This document shows positions 34,649-44,164 of a stretch of DNA of 64,000 bases, piece after piece (the first letter of the stretch is position 1; every line of letters begins with the position of its first letter). This stretch comes from Cognatishimia activa (GTDB lineage: Bacteria > Pseudomonadota > Alphaproteobacteria > Rhodobacterales > Rhodobacteraceae). Location: contig NZ_CP096147.1 of the NCBI RefSeq assembly GCF_026016445.1, forward strand, positions 2,950,501-3,014,500, written 5' to 3'. The notes under the pieces are model-generated. The model was not told the DNA's origin and made no database searches. It was given only the letters and a program-made list of their open reading frames with translations. The translations under genes and the position numbers were made by a program.

Positions 34649-35121
34649 AACGCCTGCTTCTTTGCCTAACCCTTAGCCTCGTTTTGACAGCACCGGTTGA
34701 GGCAGTCGAGCCAGACGAAATCCTGGCAAACCCTGAATTAGAGGCGCGAGCTCGCGAAGTTTCAAAGGTACTACGATGCGTTGTTTGCCAAAACCAAGAT
34801 ATCGATAGTTCCAATGCTGGCGTCGCGCGTGACCTGCGACTTCTGGTGCGCGAAAGGCTTGCTGCGGGCGACAGCAACGATGAAGTCATGGACTTTGTTC
34901 GCGCGCGCTATGGTGACTATGTTTTAATGTCACCACCACTAACACCCACCACCTATGCTCTGTGGTTCACTCCATTTTTTCTGGCTGCACTTTCACTTTT
35001 GGCGTTTTTTATGGTGATGCGTCGGAGGCGGTCGGCACATCCCGTAGAGCCTCTTACGGCCGATGAAGAACAGCAGGTCGTTCATTTCCTAAACAGCAAA
35101 AATCAAGGAAACGCGGAATGA
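34645..35121 (+). CDS. ccmH: CcmH/CycL cytochrome c maturation protein
   Basis: 158 residues with a signal peptide and the redox motif LRCVVCQNQDI (near residue 40), followed by one membrane helix at about 100-122. It works with CcmG and CcmF to bring the apocytochrome thiols to the haem lyase. The ATG overlaps the ccmG stop (ATGA) and the stop overlaps ccmI. Confidence 0.93.
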   Translation: MKRLLLCLTLSLVLTAPVEAVEPDEILANPELEARAREVSKVLRCVVCQNQDIDSSNAGVARDLRLLVRERLAAGDSNDEVMDFVRARYGDYVLMSPPLTPTTYALWFTPFFLAALSLLAFFMVMRRRRSAHPVEPLTADEEQQVVHFLNSKNQGNAE

Positions 35122-36272
35122 TCTGGCTCTTCATTGTCGTATTAACGTCGATTGCGATTGGCGTACTAGCTATGTCTTTGCGCGCCAGAAACTATCTGGA
35201 GCAGGGCTCGGATAGTACCGCTGCCATCTATGCCGACCAGTTGGCAGAACTTGAACGCGATGTCGCCAAAGGAATGGTCTCAGAGCTTGATGCCAAAGCC
35301 GCGCGCACGGAAATCAAACGTAATATTTTGCGTCAGACGCAAGCGGGTAGCAGTGCTCTGCATAGTTCAAAAAGGGTCAGTCGGTTTGGCATTGGCATTG
35401 CCATGCTTTTTGTACCCGTCGTTGCTGTCGGATATTATACGCAATTCGGCAACCCCGCCCTGTCCAACATAACCTTGGCTGAGCAACGTGAAACACGTGA
35501 GGAACGGTCGCAGGTAGTCGCGCTCACTGAGCAGTTGAAAACACGATTGGAGACCGATTCCGTGGGCGGTCCAAACGAAGGTTGGTTGCTTCTGGGGCAG
35601 ACCTATATGCGTTTGGGGCAATTCGCAGATGCTGTAGATGCTTTCAGTTTCGTTTCTACGCGCCCCGACGCGGCGTCCTCTACGTTTTCGATGCTTACTG
35701 AAGCTTTGGTCGCGCAAGAAAATGGGATAATGACACCCGCTGCACAAGCAGCGATTGATAAAGCGGCTGTGCTCGATCCGACCAATCCCGCGGTCACATA
35801 TTATCGGGCGCTGTCTCTGCAACAATCAGGGCAATCGGCAGAAGCCCATAAATTGATAGTCGCCCGCCTTGAGGCAGCAGATGGTTTTTACCCCTGGATG
35901 GAAACTCTTGTCGCGCAAGCCAATCAGATCGGGGCCGGGATCGGACGCGCTCCGCTTTCTTTGGAGCAGTTTGCGCCGATGCTGGCAGGGCGGGGACCAA
36001 GCGCAGAGGAAGTCGCCGCTGCAGAAGATATGAGTGCCGAAGAGAGGGCCAAGTTTATCCAGTCGATGGTTCAAAGGTTGGCCGATCGTCTGGCTGAGGA
36101 ACCTGACGATCTTGACGGCTGGCTACGATTGGGCCGTGCCTACACCGTACTGGGTGACGAAAAATCGGCTAAGGCAGCTTATCACAAAGCCTCCAAGCTA
36201 TCGGTTGCATTATCTGCAAGTGACCCAAGAAAGTCGCTTGCCGACAACGCGCTAAACGCACTTGGTCAGTAA
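35118..36272 (+). CDS. ccmI: CcmI/CycH cytochrome c maturation chaperone
   Basis: 384 residues with two membrane segments near the N-terminus (residues 1-20 and about 95-112) and a C-terminal tetratricopeptide-type domain (GWLLLGQTYMRLGQFADAVDAF, GWLRLGRAYTVLGDEKSAKAAY). CcmI binds the C-terminus of apocytochromes and presents them to CcmF and CcmH. It closes the ccmFGHI run and meets the convergent scsB/dsbD-like gene three bases later. Confidence 0.92.
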   Translation: MIWLFIVVLTSIAIGVLAMSLRARNYLEQGSDSTAAIYADQLAELERDVAKGMVSELDAKAARTEIKRNILRQTQAGSSALHSSKRVSRFGIGIAMLFVPVVAVGYYTQFGNPALSNITLAEQRETREERSQVVALTEQLKTRLETDSVGGPNEGWLLLGQTYMRLGQFADAVDAFSFVSTRPDAASSTFSMLTEALVAQENGIMTPAAQAAIDKAAVLDPTNPAVTYYRALSLQQSGQSAEAHKLIVARLEAADGFYPWMETLVAQANQIGAGIGRAPLSLEQFAPMLAGRGPSAEEVAAAEDMSAEERAKFIQSMVQRLADRLAEEPDDLDGWLRLGRAYTVLGDEKSAKAAYHKASKLSVALSASDPRKSLADNALNALGQ

Positions 36273-36275
36273 TCG

Positions 36276-38408
36276 TTAGCGTGCGGTAAGGTTGCTGAGC
36301 CGCGCACGCAATTCCGAAAGCCTGGCTGCTTCCAATGCATCAAGCACCGCAGAAGTTCCTAGAATCTCGGGAAGTATAATCCCATCAGGAGCGCCAGGTC
36401 CGTAGACCGCATTGAACGGGATACCAAAGCGGTTGTTGGACTGAAGGTAACGGGCAATCTTCTCATTTGGCCGTGTCCAATCCGCTTGCATAGCGATGAC
36501 ACCATCTGCATTCAGAGCAGAAGATACAGTTTCTTTTTCTAGGATGAGAACCTTATTAGCCTTGCAGGTCACACACCAGTCAGCTGTGACATCCACAAAG
36601 ACGACATGTCCGCGCGACACATGTCGAGCGATATCAGCACGGTCAAAGGGGATCCAATTCAATGAAGAGGATTCGTTCGCCGCAATTTCTACGTCAGAGG
36701 AATGGAGAGCAGAAACAACAATTAGAGCCAAGGATAGGGTAGGGAGCGTCGCGAGGATCAGACCGCGACCGTATCTCCGACTGCTGGCAAAAAGTGCGAC
36801 GATTATCGCGCTAGCAAGCAAGGTCACCGATGCAGCCGATAGGCCTGCAACACCAATCATTACCCAGGTCAGCCAAGCCACTGTTCCGACCAACAGGAGA
36901 GCCAAAATTCTTCGAACCCAGACCATCCATTGACCCGGTTTCGGCAGGGCGGTCGCAAAGCCAGGTCGTGCAGCCATGGTCAAATATGGAAGCGCTAACC
37001 CCAAGCCAAGCGAGGTGAAAATCACCGCGATGTCCAGATTGCTTCCCGTTAGTGCAAACGCGACTGCCGTTCCCAAGAATGGAGCCGAGCAGGGTGTAGC
37101 AAGCATGGCGGTAAAGAATCCGGTGAACACGTCACCAAAATGAGTAGAACCTCCCGCTCTGACCATTCGCGTCTGTAGGGCCGCCGGTAGAGAAATCTCG
37201 AATGCGCCAAACAGATTCCCGATGAATACCATCAATAATGTTATGAGGACGAACAGGAAGAATGGGTTTTGAAACTGGATACCCCAACCAACTTTCACAC
37301 CAATATATTTCAATGTGATTAGCAAACCAGCCAAGAGCCACATGAACAACATGACTCCAACCGTCGTCGCCAGTAGACCCGCTCGAGTTTGGGCTTGAGA
37401 CTGCCCTGCACTGGTGACAAGCGAAGAGACCTTGATCGCCAACACAGGCAAAACACAGGGCATGACATTCAGTATCAGCCCTCCAACAAGTGCGATCGTT
37501 GCAAACCAAGCCAAAGTGCCAATTGTGCGACCCTGAGCGGATGACGCATTTGGTATCGCAGGGGGAGCTTCAAGGCGTTCAGGCCTCACACGAAAAGAGC
37601 CGTGCATTTGATCAGTGACTGTCAAAGAAAGAGCCGCTGGCTCCGGCCCAACAGCATTTATCGGAAAGCGGGCCCAAAGTAACTTGCCGCCATTGTTCAT
37701 TCTAAACTCGGGTTTTCCGAAGGTCGTACCGTCTCCAAATTCTGGGAAAATGTCCGGCTCAAGGAACGCCTTGGATGCGGTGAGTTCAGCTATTAGCTCG
37801 GTTTGATCCGGGTCGATGTAGACTTTTGTCGACAAAACGTCTCGCGGCATTTCTTGCGCTGGAACTGTCGCGAGTGCCTCGGCAATTTTCTTGGCCGATA
37901 TGTCATCCAAACCGCTCCCTTGCGGAAGTGCATGGCTTAGGTTCACTTTCGCTGGGACACAAATGTCTGAGCAGATGAGCAATTCGAGTTCGAGCTCGAA
38001 CAACACCTCAGAACCGGGTGTTTCCAGAGAGAACTCAAGTGGAAAAACAACCTGCGTTTCATAGCCGAAATTTTCTATTCCAAAGGCCGTGAAGCGTTTG
38101 GGGGCTGGCCAAAGTTGCCGTACGTCGGCCAGGTTCGATGAACCTTCCCAATTGAACTGAGGCGGCACACCGACTTCGCCTGGTGAACGCCAATAGGTTT
38201 TCCATCCGGGTTGCAGATCAAGTACCAGGCCGCCTGATAAGGTGCGAACTCCCGAAGCGACGCCATCCTGAGCGATGACTAGTTGCGCCGAGAACGCTGG
38301 AGTTTTTTGAACGTCACTTCGAGCCGCACCGACTACCGCTGCGCTTCCTACCAAAAGAAGTAAGCCAAGAATCCCAATACTGATAAGCTCAAAAGCGCGT
38401 TGCAACAT
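36276..38408 (-). CDS. DsbD/ScsB-like thiol:disulfide interchange protein
   Basis: 710 residues. An N-terminal periplasmic domain of about 250 residues contains ELLICSDICVPA, the redox pair of ScsB/DsbD alpha domains. Eight membrane helices follow with cysteines in MPCVLPVLAIKV and ATPCSAPFLGT, and a C-terminal thioredoxin domain with DWCVTCKANK. It moves reducing power from cytoplasmic thioredoxin to the periplasm. The long N-terminal region is the ScsB type rather than classic DsbD. Likely clients are the ScsC-like protein at 27171 and CcmG. ATG at 38408 gives a proper signal peptide. Confidence 0.9.
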   Translation of the reverse strand: MLQRAFELISIGILGLLLLVGSAAVVGAARSDVQKTPAFSAQLVIAQDGVASGVRTLSGGLVLDLQPGWKTYWRSPGEVGVPPQFNWEGSSNLADVRQLWPAPKRFTAFGIENFGYETQVVFPLEFSLETPGSEVLFELELELLICSDICVPAKVNLSHALPQGSGLDDISAKKIAEALATVPAQEMPRDVLSTKVYIDPDQTELIAELTASKAFLEPDIFPEFGDGTTFGKPEFRMNNGGKLLWARFPINAVGPEPAALSLTVTDQMHGSFRVRPERLEAPPAIPNASSAQGRTIGTLAWFATIALVGGLILNVMPCVLPVLAIKVSSLVTSAGQSQAQTRAGLLATTVGVMLFMWLLAGLLITLKYIGVKVGWGIQFQNPFFLFVLITLLMVFIGNLFGAFEISLPAALQTRMVRAGGSTHFGDVFTGFFTAMLATPCSAPFLGTAVAFALTGSNLDIAVIFTSLGLGLALPYLTMAARPGFATALPKPGQWMVWVRRILALLLVGTVAWLTWVMIGVAGLSAASVTLLASAIIVALFASSRRYGRGLILATLPTLSLALIVVSALHSSDVEIAANESSSLNWIPFDRADIARHVSRGHVVFVDVTADWCVTCKANKVLILEKETVSSALNADGVIAMQADWTRPNEKIARYLQSNNRFGIPFNAVYGPGAPDGIILPEILGTSAVLDALEAARLSELRARLSNLTAR

Positions 38409-38415
38409 GTTGTGA

Positions 38416-38625
38416 TTACTTTCCCACGACGTGGAAACCACTTCGACCGTCTTCGCAGGTGATTTTATGAACGCCAGTTTCCGAAACATCCAAAATACGA
38501 CAACCGGGCAAATCTGAAATCACGATTGATGAAGACGAACTTAACGCCCTTTGGACACCGGTATCAGGGAGGCAGGCACAGCCACCGAGAAACAGGCATA
38601 ATGCGGTGCGGGAAAACCGACGCAT
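38416..38625 (-). CDS. small hypothetical lipoprotein
   Basis: 69 residues with a lipobox-like CLFLGGCAC. The mature part has two further cysteines (PGCRIL and KITCEDG). It is seven bases upstream of the scsB/dsbD-like gene and five bases after the next gene upstream, so it belongs to that operon. I recognise no family. Confidence 0.55.
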   Translation of the reverse strand: MRRFSRTALCLFLGGCACLPDTGVQRALSSSSSIVISDLPGCRILDVSETGVHKITCEDGRSGFHVVGK

Positions 38626-38630
38626 CCCTC

Positions 38631-38927
38631 CTAGCTTTTAGCCGAGATGCGTTCAGGCTCCAATTCGGCGATCTCATTGCTAGTTTCCGTTTTGGTTTTA
38701 GCGTTCCCGTGGCATGATCGTCCCATAAAGGCGAACATGGCGACGTGTACACCGATACAGAGCGCAATCGGGGCGAAGACCCCAAAGTTGTTAGACAGTC
38801 CTGTCAGAGTGCCACCAGCTATAAAATAACCAGCAACCGGGATCAGCATAATCGCGCAGCATATCACCATGCCTGCATGCATTACACCAAAGCCTTTTTT
38901 CGCCGCCTTCTCTATCGATTCAGCCAT
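38631..38927 (-). CDS. small membrane protein
   Basis: 98 residues with two membrane helices (GVMHAGMVICCAIMLIPVAGYF and FAPIALCIGVHVAMFAFMG), then RSCHGNAK and a charged tail. HAG, a double cysteine and SCHG suggest metal contact. It is the first gene of the minus-strand operon with the lipoprotein and scsB/dsbD-like genes, behind a possible MerR-type promoter. Similar small CC-containing membrane proteins accompany copper genes, but I cannot name the family. Confidence 0.6.
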   Translation of the reverse strand: MAESIEKAAKKGFGVMHAGMVICCAIMLIPVAGYFIAGGTLTGLSNNFGVFAPIALCIGVHVAMFAFMGRSCHGNAKTKTETSNEIAELEPERISAKS

Positions 38928-38950
38928 AAAAATCTCCGTCGCTTTTTGGG

Positions 38951-38981
38951 TTTATGACGACTTCTAGCCCGTTCAAGTCAA
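38951..38981 (-). promoter_or_regulatory. possible MerR-type promoter of the scsB-like operon
   Basis: On the minus strand: -35 TTGACT (38981-38976), 19-base spacer, and -10 CATAAA (38956-38951). The spacer has only a partial dyad (ACTT...AAGT), so this is weaker than the other sites, but the 19-base spacing is the same. Confidence 0.45.
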
Positions 38982-39067
38982 GAATACATTTCGCGACATT
39001 TGATGACAGTGGGTTCCCAACCCTTTGATTTTCAGGCTATTACTTTTATTCAGTGTGGAGTTTGGAA

Positions 39068-39736
39068 ATGAAAAATTTAACGCGCAGACACTTTGTTGTT
39101 GGATCGGCGACACTGTTTTCGGCACCCTTGAGTGGGCCTGTTTTTGCTGCTCCGACTTCTCCTCGGCATATGTGGGACAAATGGGATGCCCAAATCACAC
39201 CAGCTGGGTATATCCCTGCCACCTCCAATCCATGGGGTATCCATAACCGTTTTCTTCCGGTGCGGGTTGAAGCTAAGGAGGGTCTTGTTCCAGGCGACAT
39301 CCACGTAGATGCCGTTGGAAGATATCTCTACCATATTGAGCCTGAAGGCGATACCGCCATGCGTTACGGCGTGGCTATCGCTCGGGGGTCATTATACGAG
39401 CCGGGAACTTATACTATCCGTCGCAAGGTTAAATGGCCGACATGGCGCCCAACAGACGCCATGATAAAACGTGACCCTGAACTTTATGAGCAACATGCGG
39501 AAGGTATGGATGCCGGTCCAAACAATCCTCTGGGCTCGCGCGCTCTATATCTCTACGTTGGAAATCGGGATACATACTTGCGTATTCACGGATCTCCTCA
39601 GCCAAGATCTATTGGCGGACGCGCAAGTTCAGGGTGCGTAAGGATGATCATGGCACATATCAACGATCTGTACCCAAACGTGAATACTGGCAATACCGCT
39701 TATCTTTACCCGCCAGAGAAAGTCATCGGCGGGTAG
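39068..39736 (+). CDS. Tat-exported L,D-transpeptidase
   Basis: 222 residues. The Tat signal is TRRHFVVGSATLF; the YkuD domain has YLRIHGS and GGRASSGCVRMIMAHINDLY with the catalytic cysteine. ATG at 39068 follows TTTGGA. It resembles the Ybis-type enzymes of Rhodobacterales with an N-terminal region before the catalytic domain. It is the third such enzyme in the window and diverges from the scsB-like operon. Confidence 0.9.
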   Translation: MKNLTRRHFVVGSATLFSAPLSGPVFAAPTSPRHMWDKWDAQITPAGYIPATSNPWGIHNRFLPVRVEAKEGLVPGDIHVDAVGRYLYHIEPEGDTAMRYGVAIARGSLYEPGTYTIRRKVKWPTWRPTDAMIKRDPELYEQHAEGMDAGPNNPLGSRALYLYVGNRDTYLRIHGSPQPRSIGGRASSGCVRMIMAHINDLYPNVNTGNTAYLYPPEKVIGG

Positions 39737-39767
39737 TCTTAGTCTTATTTCGGCGTTGCTGGAGGTG

Positions 39768-40046
39768 TTAGCTGGCAGCCTGGCAGATCGGGTTACCCTT
39801 TGGCGTTCTCAAAGGTAACCAGGTATCTTCAACCGGTCCATTGTGGAGGTACCAGAAGCAACTGTCATTTGCATCGAGCCGCACTTTGTCGAGGTTTTGG
39901 TAAGGTGCTGCGAGTTCACGAACGGGTTCTGGTAACTCTCGAAAGGCGCCGTCTTTATCGAGCGCTGAGTTTGAAACGCAGCCGGTTAAGATTAGTGCTC
40001 CGGATGCAATCGCAACTGCTTTCTTTGGCGTTTTGTTTTTAGTCAT
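39768..40046 (-). CDS. hypothetical lipoprotein coupled to copZ
   Basis: 92 residues with lipobox LILTGCVS (lipidated cysteine near residue 23). The mature part has one more Cys pair position (DSCFWYLHNG and NPICQAAS). Its ATG overlaps the copZ stop (ATGA), so it is translated from the same copper-induced message. No family recognised. Confidence 0.65.
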   Translation of the reverse strand: MTKNKTPKKAVAIASGALILTGCVSNSALDKDGAFRELPEPVRELAAPYQNLDKVRLDANDSCFWYLHNGPVEDTWLPLRTPKGNPICQAAS

Positions 40047-40255
40047 GTAGTCTCGTTGCTTTCAATTGGAGAAGCAGGATAGCCCGCATTTTCGAGAACA
40101 TTAATCCATGTTTCGTTTGCTAATCCAGATTTGATCTCTGCTGTTTTTGAGGCAAGTTCTGTTTTTACAATTGCAATGGGATCCTCGGTCAGAACTGCTT
40201 GCTCAATGGCAGATACACAATGACCACAGCTCATGTTCGGTATTAATAGCTTCAA
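40043..40255 (-). CDS. copZ: CopZ-type copper chaperone
   Basis: 70 residues of the heavy-metal-associated fold with MSCGHC (C10 and C13). It carries Cu(I) in the cytoplasm to CopA. The start is TTG: AGGAG lies seven bases upstream and the mature family length fits, while the longer frame (to 40351) runs over the promoter. It is divergent from copA and has its own MerR-type promoter. Confidence 0.85.
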   Translation of the reverse strand: MKLLIPNMSCGHCVSAIEQAVLTEDPIAIVKTELASKTAEIKSGLANETWINVLENAGYPASPIESNETT

Positions 40256-40275
40256 TTTACTACTCCTTTTTTTAC

Positions 40276-40306
40276 CTAATGCGGCTTCCAGTAGGGGGAA
40301 GGTCAA
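40276..40306 (-). promoter_or_regulatory. CueR-type promoter of copZ
   Basis: On the minus strand: -35 TTGACC (40306-40301), 19-base spacer with CCTTCC-CCCTA-CTGGAAG, and -10 CATTAG (40281-40276). It shares ACTGGAAG with the copA promoter opposite, pointing to the same regulator, CueR. Confidence 0.75.
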
Positions 40307-40378
40307 GGCTGAATTGAATGAGTTTTCAATGAGGTGGAGAGAAAATATCAACTGACGACAAAAAATTGAATTGAAGTC

Positions 40379-40409
40379 TTGAGCTTCTAGTTACTGGAAG
40401 CCCTATGTA
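40379..40409 (+). promoter_or_regulatory. CueR-type promoter of copA
   Basis: -35 TTGAGC (40379-40384), 19-base spacer with GCTTCTAG-TTA-CTGGAAGC, and -10 TATGTA (40404-40409), 30 bases before copA. It is a good match in layout to copper-activated CueR promoters. Confidence 0.8.
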
Positions 40410-40438
40410 TCTGTCAGGTTCAAAAGAGGCTGATCGTT

Positions 40439-42949
40439 ATGGTTAAAAAAACGCAAGTTACAATGAGTATTGAAGGAATGTCCTGTGCCTCTTGTGTAGG
40501 GCGGGTCGAAAAAACTCTGGCAGCTCTAGAAGGGTTTTCCGACGTTTCGGTTAACCTCGCTTCAGAGGAGGCCCGAGTAACTGTAGAGCGTCCCGAACTC
40601 TTGATTGCAGCAACGCAAGCACTCAAAGATTTGGGCTACCCTGCACGAACCTCCCAAGTCACATTGAATATCGCATCTATGTCCTGTGCATCTTGTGTGG
40701 GTCGTGTCGATAAGGCTTTGGCAGAAGTGTCCGGTGTCTTGTCTGTTACGGTTAATCTTGCGGCGGAGACCGCAGTGGTTACGTACATAGACGGTGCCGC
40801 AACAATTGCAGATTTATTGTCTGCGTCTTCAGGAATTGGCTACCCGGCGGAGGTTGCTGAATCGAATACCAGCCAGTCTCGGATGGAACGAAAAGAAGAA
40901 GAAGCTAGCGATTTGCGACAAGGCGTATTAATCGCCGCTGCTCTAACCCTTCCGGTCTTCGTATTGGAAATGGGCGCACACTTAGTGCCAGGCTTTCACA
41001 TGGTCATTGAAAAAACCATCGGAACGCAGACCTCATGGCTCATTCAATTCGTTTTGGCTTCAGTCGTTCTCTTTGGACCGGGCAGGCACTTTTTCACGAA
41101 GGGTATTCCAGCGTTACTTCGTGGCGCGCCAGACATGAATAGCCTTGTTGCCGTCGGGACAGGTGCCGCATGGAGTTATTCTGTCGTGGCTACGTTTTTA
41201 CCAAGTCTGTTGCCCGATGGAGTGCGAGCCGTCTATTTTGAAGCAGCCGCTGTGATCGTTGTTCTCATACTTATCGGCCGCTGGCTAGAAGCGCGGGCGA
41301 AAGGACGAACCGGTGCCGCAATCCAAGCGCTTCTAGGTCTTCAAGTGCGTACAGCTCGCGTTCTTAAAGACGGTAAATCTGTCGAGGTTGACGTCGATGC
41401 GCTGGCCGAGGGGGATACAATTCTTGTTCGTCCGGGTGAACGGCTTCCAGTTGACGGCGTCGTCGTTGACGGTTCCAGCAATGTCGACGAAAGTATGATT
41501 ACAGGTGAACCTGTTCCGGTTCAAAAAATCGCTGGAACTAGTGTCACCGGCGGCACTGTCAACGGTAGTGGAAGTCTGACCTTCCGTGCATCACGTGTAG
41601 GCGCAGATACGACCCTCTCGCAGATCATCCGAATGGTCGAAGAAGCACAGGGTGCCAAGCTGCCCATACAAGGTTTGGTTGATCGGGTTACTTTGTGGTT
41701 TGTTCCAGCAGTGATGGCTTTGGCTGGCCTCACAGTTGTCGTCTGGCTCGCATTTGGTCCCGACCCTGCATTGACCTTTGCATTGGTTGCAGGTGTGTCT
41801 GTGCTGATCATTGCCTGTCCGTGTGCCATGGGGCTGGCAACACCTACGTCAATAATGGTGGGCACTGGTCGGGCAGCAGAAATGGGTGTTCTGTTTCGCA
41901 AGGGTGATGCTCTTCAGCAACTCGCAGAAGTTGATGTTATCGCGCTGGACAAGACAGGTACGGTAACGGAAGGCAAGCCGACTTTGACAGATGTTATCGT
42001 AGCCGAAGGCTTTGAACGCCAAATGGTTCTTGGTTTGATTGCAGCGGTTGAGGAACGGTCTGAACACCCAATTGCCGAGGCTATTGTTCGTGGCGCTCAG
42101 GATGCTGGAATAACCGTTCCCTCAGCCTCGGGCTTTAGATCTGTGACTGGTTACGGTGTCGCAGCTCAGGTTGAGGGACACGAAGTAATGGTTGGCGCTG
42201 ATCGTTATATGATTAGGGAAGGTGTAGACATTGCAGCCCTTATCGAAGACGAAAGGGATCTGGCAGGGCGTGGGCGCACTGCACTTTTTGCAGCCGTCGA
42301 TGGAAACCTTGCGGCGGTTATTGCGGTGGCGGATCCAGTTAAAACTTCGAGCCATGCAGCAATTTCCGCACTGCACAATCGGGGCTTCCAAGTGGCTATG
42401 ATCACGGGAGACAAGCAGGAAACCGCAGAAGCCATCGCACGCGAGACCGGGATTGATCATGTGATCGCGGGTGTTCTCCCGGATGGCAAGGTAGCTGCTC
42501 TGGAAAATCTAAGCGCGAATGGCCGCAAAGTCGCGTTTGTCGGCGACGGCATCAATGATGCACCTGCGCTCGCTCATGCCGACGTTGGGATAGCAATTGG
42601 TACAGGAACCGATGTCGCGATAGAAAGTGCCGATGTTGTATTGATGTCCGGTGATCTGCGAGGGGTGGTTAATGCGGTCGAGGTTTCGAAACGCACGATG
42701 TCAAATATCCGCCAGAACCTCGTATGGGCATTTGGCTACAATGTTGCGTTGATTCCGGTTGCGGCAGGAGTGCTGTATCCCGCATTTGGGCTTCTTTTGT
42801 CGCCGGTATTCGCGGCTGGCGCAATGGCACTATCGTCGGTTTCGGTGCTTACCAATGCCCTGCGCCTTCGCGGTATAGTTCCGGCCATGAATGAGCAAGC
42901 GAGAGAACGAGCCTTTCGTCCAGAAACTCAGGCGCATCCAGCTGAATAG
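40439..42949 (+). CDS. copA: CopA, Cu(I)-exporting P1B-type ATPase
   Basis: 836 residues. Two N-terminal metal domains carry MSCASC each (near residues 14 and 81). Eight membrane helices, with IACPCAMGL as the transport site; phosphorylation site [10 protein letters not shown]; actuator TGEPVP; nucleotide-domain SEHPIAEA; hinge [11 protein letters not shown]. It exports Cu(I) from the cytoplasm with ATP. ATG at 40439 has AGAGG nine bases upstream. Its promoter is CueR-type and cueR is the next gene. Confidence 0.95.
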   Translation: MVKKTQVTMSIEGMSCASCVGRVEKTLAALEGFSDVSVNLASEEARVTVERPELLIAATQALKDLGYPARTSQVTLNIASMSCASCVGRVDKALAEVSGVLSVTVNLAAETAVVTYIDGAATIADLLSASSGIGYPAEVAESNTSQSRMERKEEEASDLRQGVLIAAALTLPVFVLEMGAHLVPGFHMVIEKTIGTQTSWLIQFVLASVVLFGPGRHFFTKGIPALLRGAPDMNSLVAVGTGAAWSYSVVATFLPSLLPDGVRAVYFEAAAVIVVLILIGRWLEARAKGRTGAAIQALLGLQVRTARVLKDGKSVEVDVDALAEGDTILVRPGERLPVDGVVVDGSSNVDESMITGEPVPVQKIAGTSVTGGTVNGSGSLTFRASRVGADTTLSQIIRMVEEAQGAKLPIQGLVDRVTLWFVPAVMALAGLTVVVWLAFGPDPALTFALVAGVSVLIIACPCAMGLATPTSIMVGTGRAAEMGVLFRKGDALQQLAEVDVIALDKTGTVTEGKPTLTDVIVAEGFERQMVLGLIAAVEERSEHPIAEAIVRGAQDAGITVPSASGFRSVTGYGVAAQVEGHEVMVGADRYMIREGVDIAALIEDERDLAGRGRTALFAAVDGNLAAVIAVADPVKTSSHAAISALHNRGFQVAMITGDKQETAEAIARETGIDHVIAGVLPDGKVAALENLSANGRKVAFVGDGINDAPALAHADVGIAIGTGTDVAIESADVVLMSGDLRGVVNAVEVSKRTMSNIRQNLVWAFGYNVALIPVAAGVLYPAFGLLLSPVFAAGAMALSSVSVLTNALRLRGIVPAMNEQARERAFRPETQAHPAE

Positions 42950-42960
42950 GAGACTATGAA

Positions 42961-43359
42961 ATGAATATTGGCATGGTATCAGAACGCTCGGGTCTTCCAT
43001 CCAAAACTATCCGTTACTACGAAGACATCGGTCTAGTCCGACCACTACGTGGGGATAATGGCTACCGGGATTTTCGCGAGACAGATCTGCACAAACTGGC
43101 ATTTCTAGGGCGCGCTCGGGCGCTTGGGTTTTCCATAGAGGACTGTCGAACACTCCTCAGTCTCTATGAAGATGAAAGCAGAGAAAGTTCGCAAGTTAAG
43201 GCGGTGGCCGAAGAACATTTAAAGGCAATAGATGGGAAGATCTTACAGCTTCAAGCGATGCGCACGACGCTGTCGCACTTGGTAGAGTCCTGCCATGGTG
43301 ACAACCGGCCGGATTGCCCGATTTTGGACGATTTGGCGGACGGATCGACTGAGCCATAG
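42961..43359 (+). CDS. cueR: CueR copper-responsive regulator
   Basis: 132 residues of the MerR family. The metal loop is ESCHGDNRPDCPIL with cysteines 111 and 119, eight apart as in CueR, and serine at the position of the first cysteine of divalent-ion sensors (near residue 77). That pattern is specific for Cu(I), Ag(I) or Au(I). It lies 11 bases after copA and is probably co-transcribed with it. Confidence 0.92.
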   Translation: MNIGMVSERSGLPSKTIRYYEDIGLVRPLRGDNGYRDFRETDLHKLAFLGRARALGFSIEDCRTLLSLYEDESRESSQVKAVAEEHLKAIDGKILQLQAMRTTLSHLVESCHGDNRPDCPILDDLADGSTEP

Positions 43360-43522
43360 TTGGTAAGCATATAGCCTAATTACGAGTGATTTGGTGTGAG
43401 TGCGGTGGTTGAGCGTACTGGCTTAGATCATTTAGTCGACGTTCTGCTCAGGAATTGTATGCAATTGGGTAAACATTCAAAGAATTGAAATAACGGGATG
43501 CAAAGAACTGAATGGACAGGTT

Positions 43523-44164
43523 ATGAAGTATTTAACCTTTGTTGTGTTGCTCTTTTTCAAGGCGACAAGTGCATTTGCCTCAGAAACCATAACGTTTGAT
43601 GGTTCTTGGAAAGAGCAAGGCTTTTTGCGGCTCTTTTCCAACGATTATCTGCAGCGTGGACGTAAACTTGATGTGATTTCTGACGACACTGTTTCAGTGT
43701 TGTGGAAGCCCTTGAATTCGTCTCTCCACTCTGTCGAGACCGCCAGTTGGCTTTGGCGTGTAACGGAAGGCGTTGTCCCAACAGATCTTACAGTCAAGGG
43801 AGGAGATGATCGGAACTTAGCGATCTATTTTGTCTTTGTTGATGTGGATCGGGTCAATCGCCTAACCAATCGAAACGCAAGAAGGATCCTCCGAGAGGAT
43901 AGTGCTCGTGCTGTGGTATACGTATGGGGGGGAGAACATAGGGAAGGTGCAATTCTTCCGAGCCCTTACTCACCACAACTGCGCTCAAAGGTTCTGCGTG
44001 TTGCAAAAGTTGGAGAGTATTCAGAGAGCGTAGATTTATTGAGTGACTTTCGACAGGCATTTAGTGCCGAGCCTGGGGCGCTGATTGGGCTAGCCGTTTC
44101 CGCCGACAGCGACGACACAAATGGTTCCATTTTCGCATCAATCGAGGATCTTAAGTTTAAGTAG
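43523..44164 (+). CDS. exported DUF3047 protein
   Basis: 213 residues with a signal peptide (ATSAFAS). The rest matches DUF3047: TASWLWRVTEGVVPTDLTVKGGDDRNLAIYFVF and YVWGG. The fold resembles a carbohydrate-binding jelly roll; the function is not known. No near operon partner is seen; it is the last gene before the Tn7-like region. Confidence 0.78.
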   Translation: MKYLTFVVLLFFKATSAFASETITFDGSWKEQGFLRLFSNDYLQRGRKLDVISDDTVSVLWKPLNSSLHSVETASWLWRVTEGVVPTDLTVKGGDDRNLAIYFVFVDVDRVNRLTNRNARRILREDSARAVVYVWGGEHREGAILPSPYSPQLRSKVLRVAKVGEYSESVDLLSDFRQAFSAEPGALIGLAVSADSDDTNGSIFASIEDLKFK

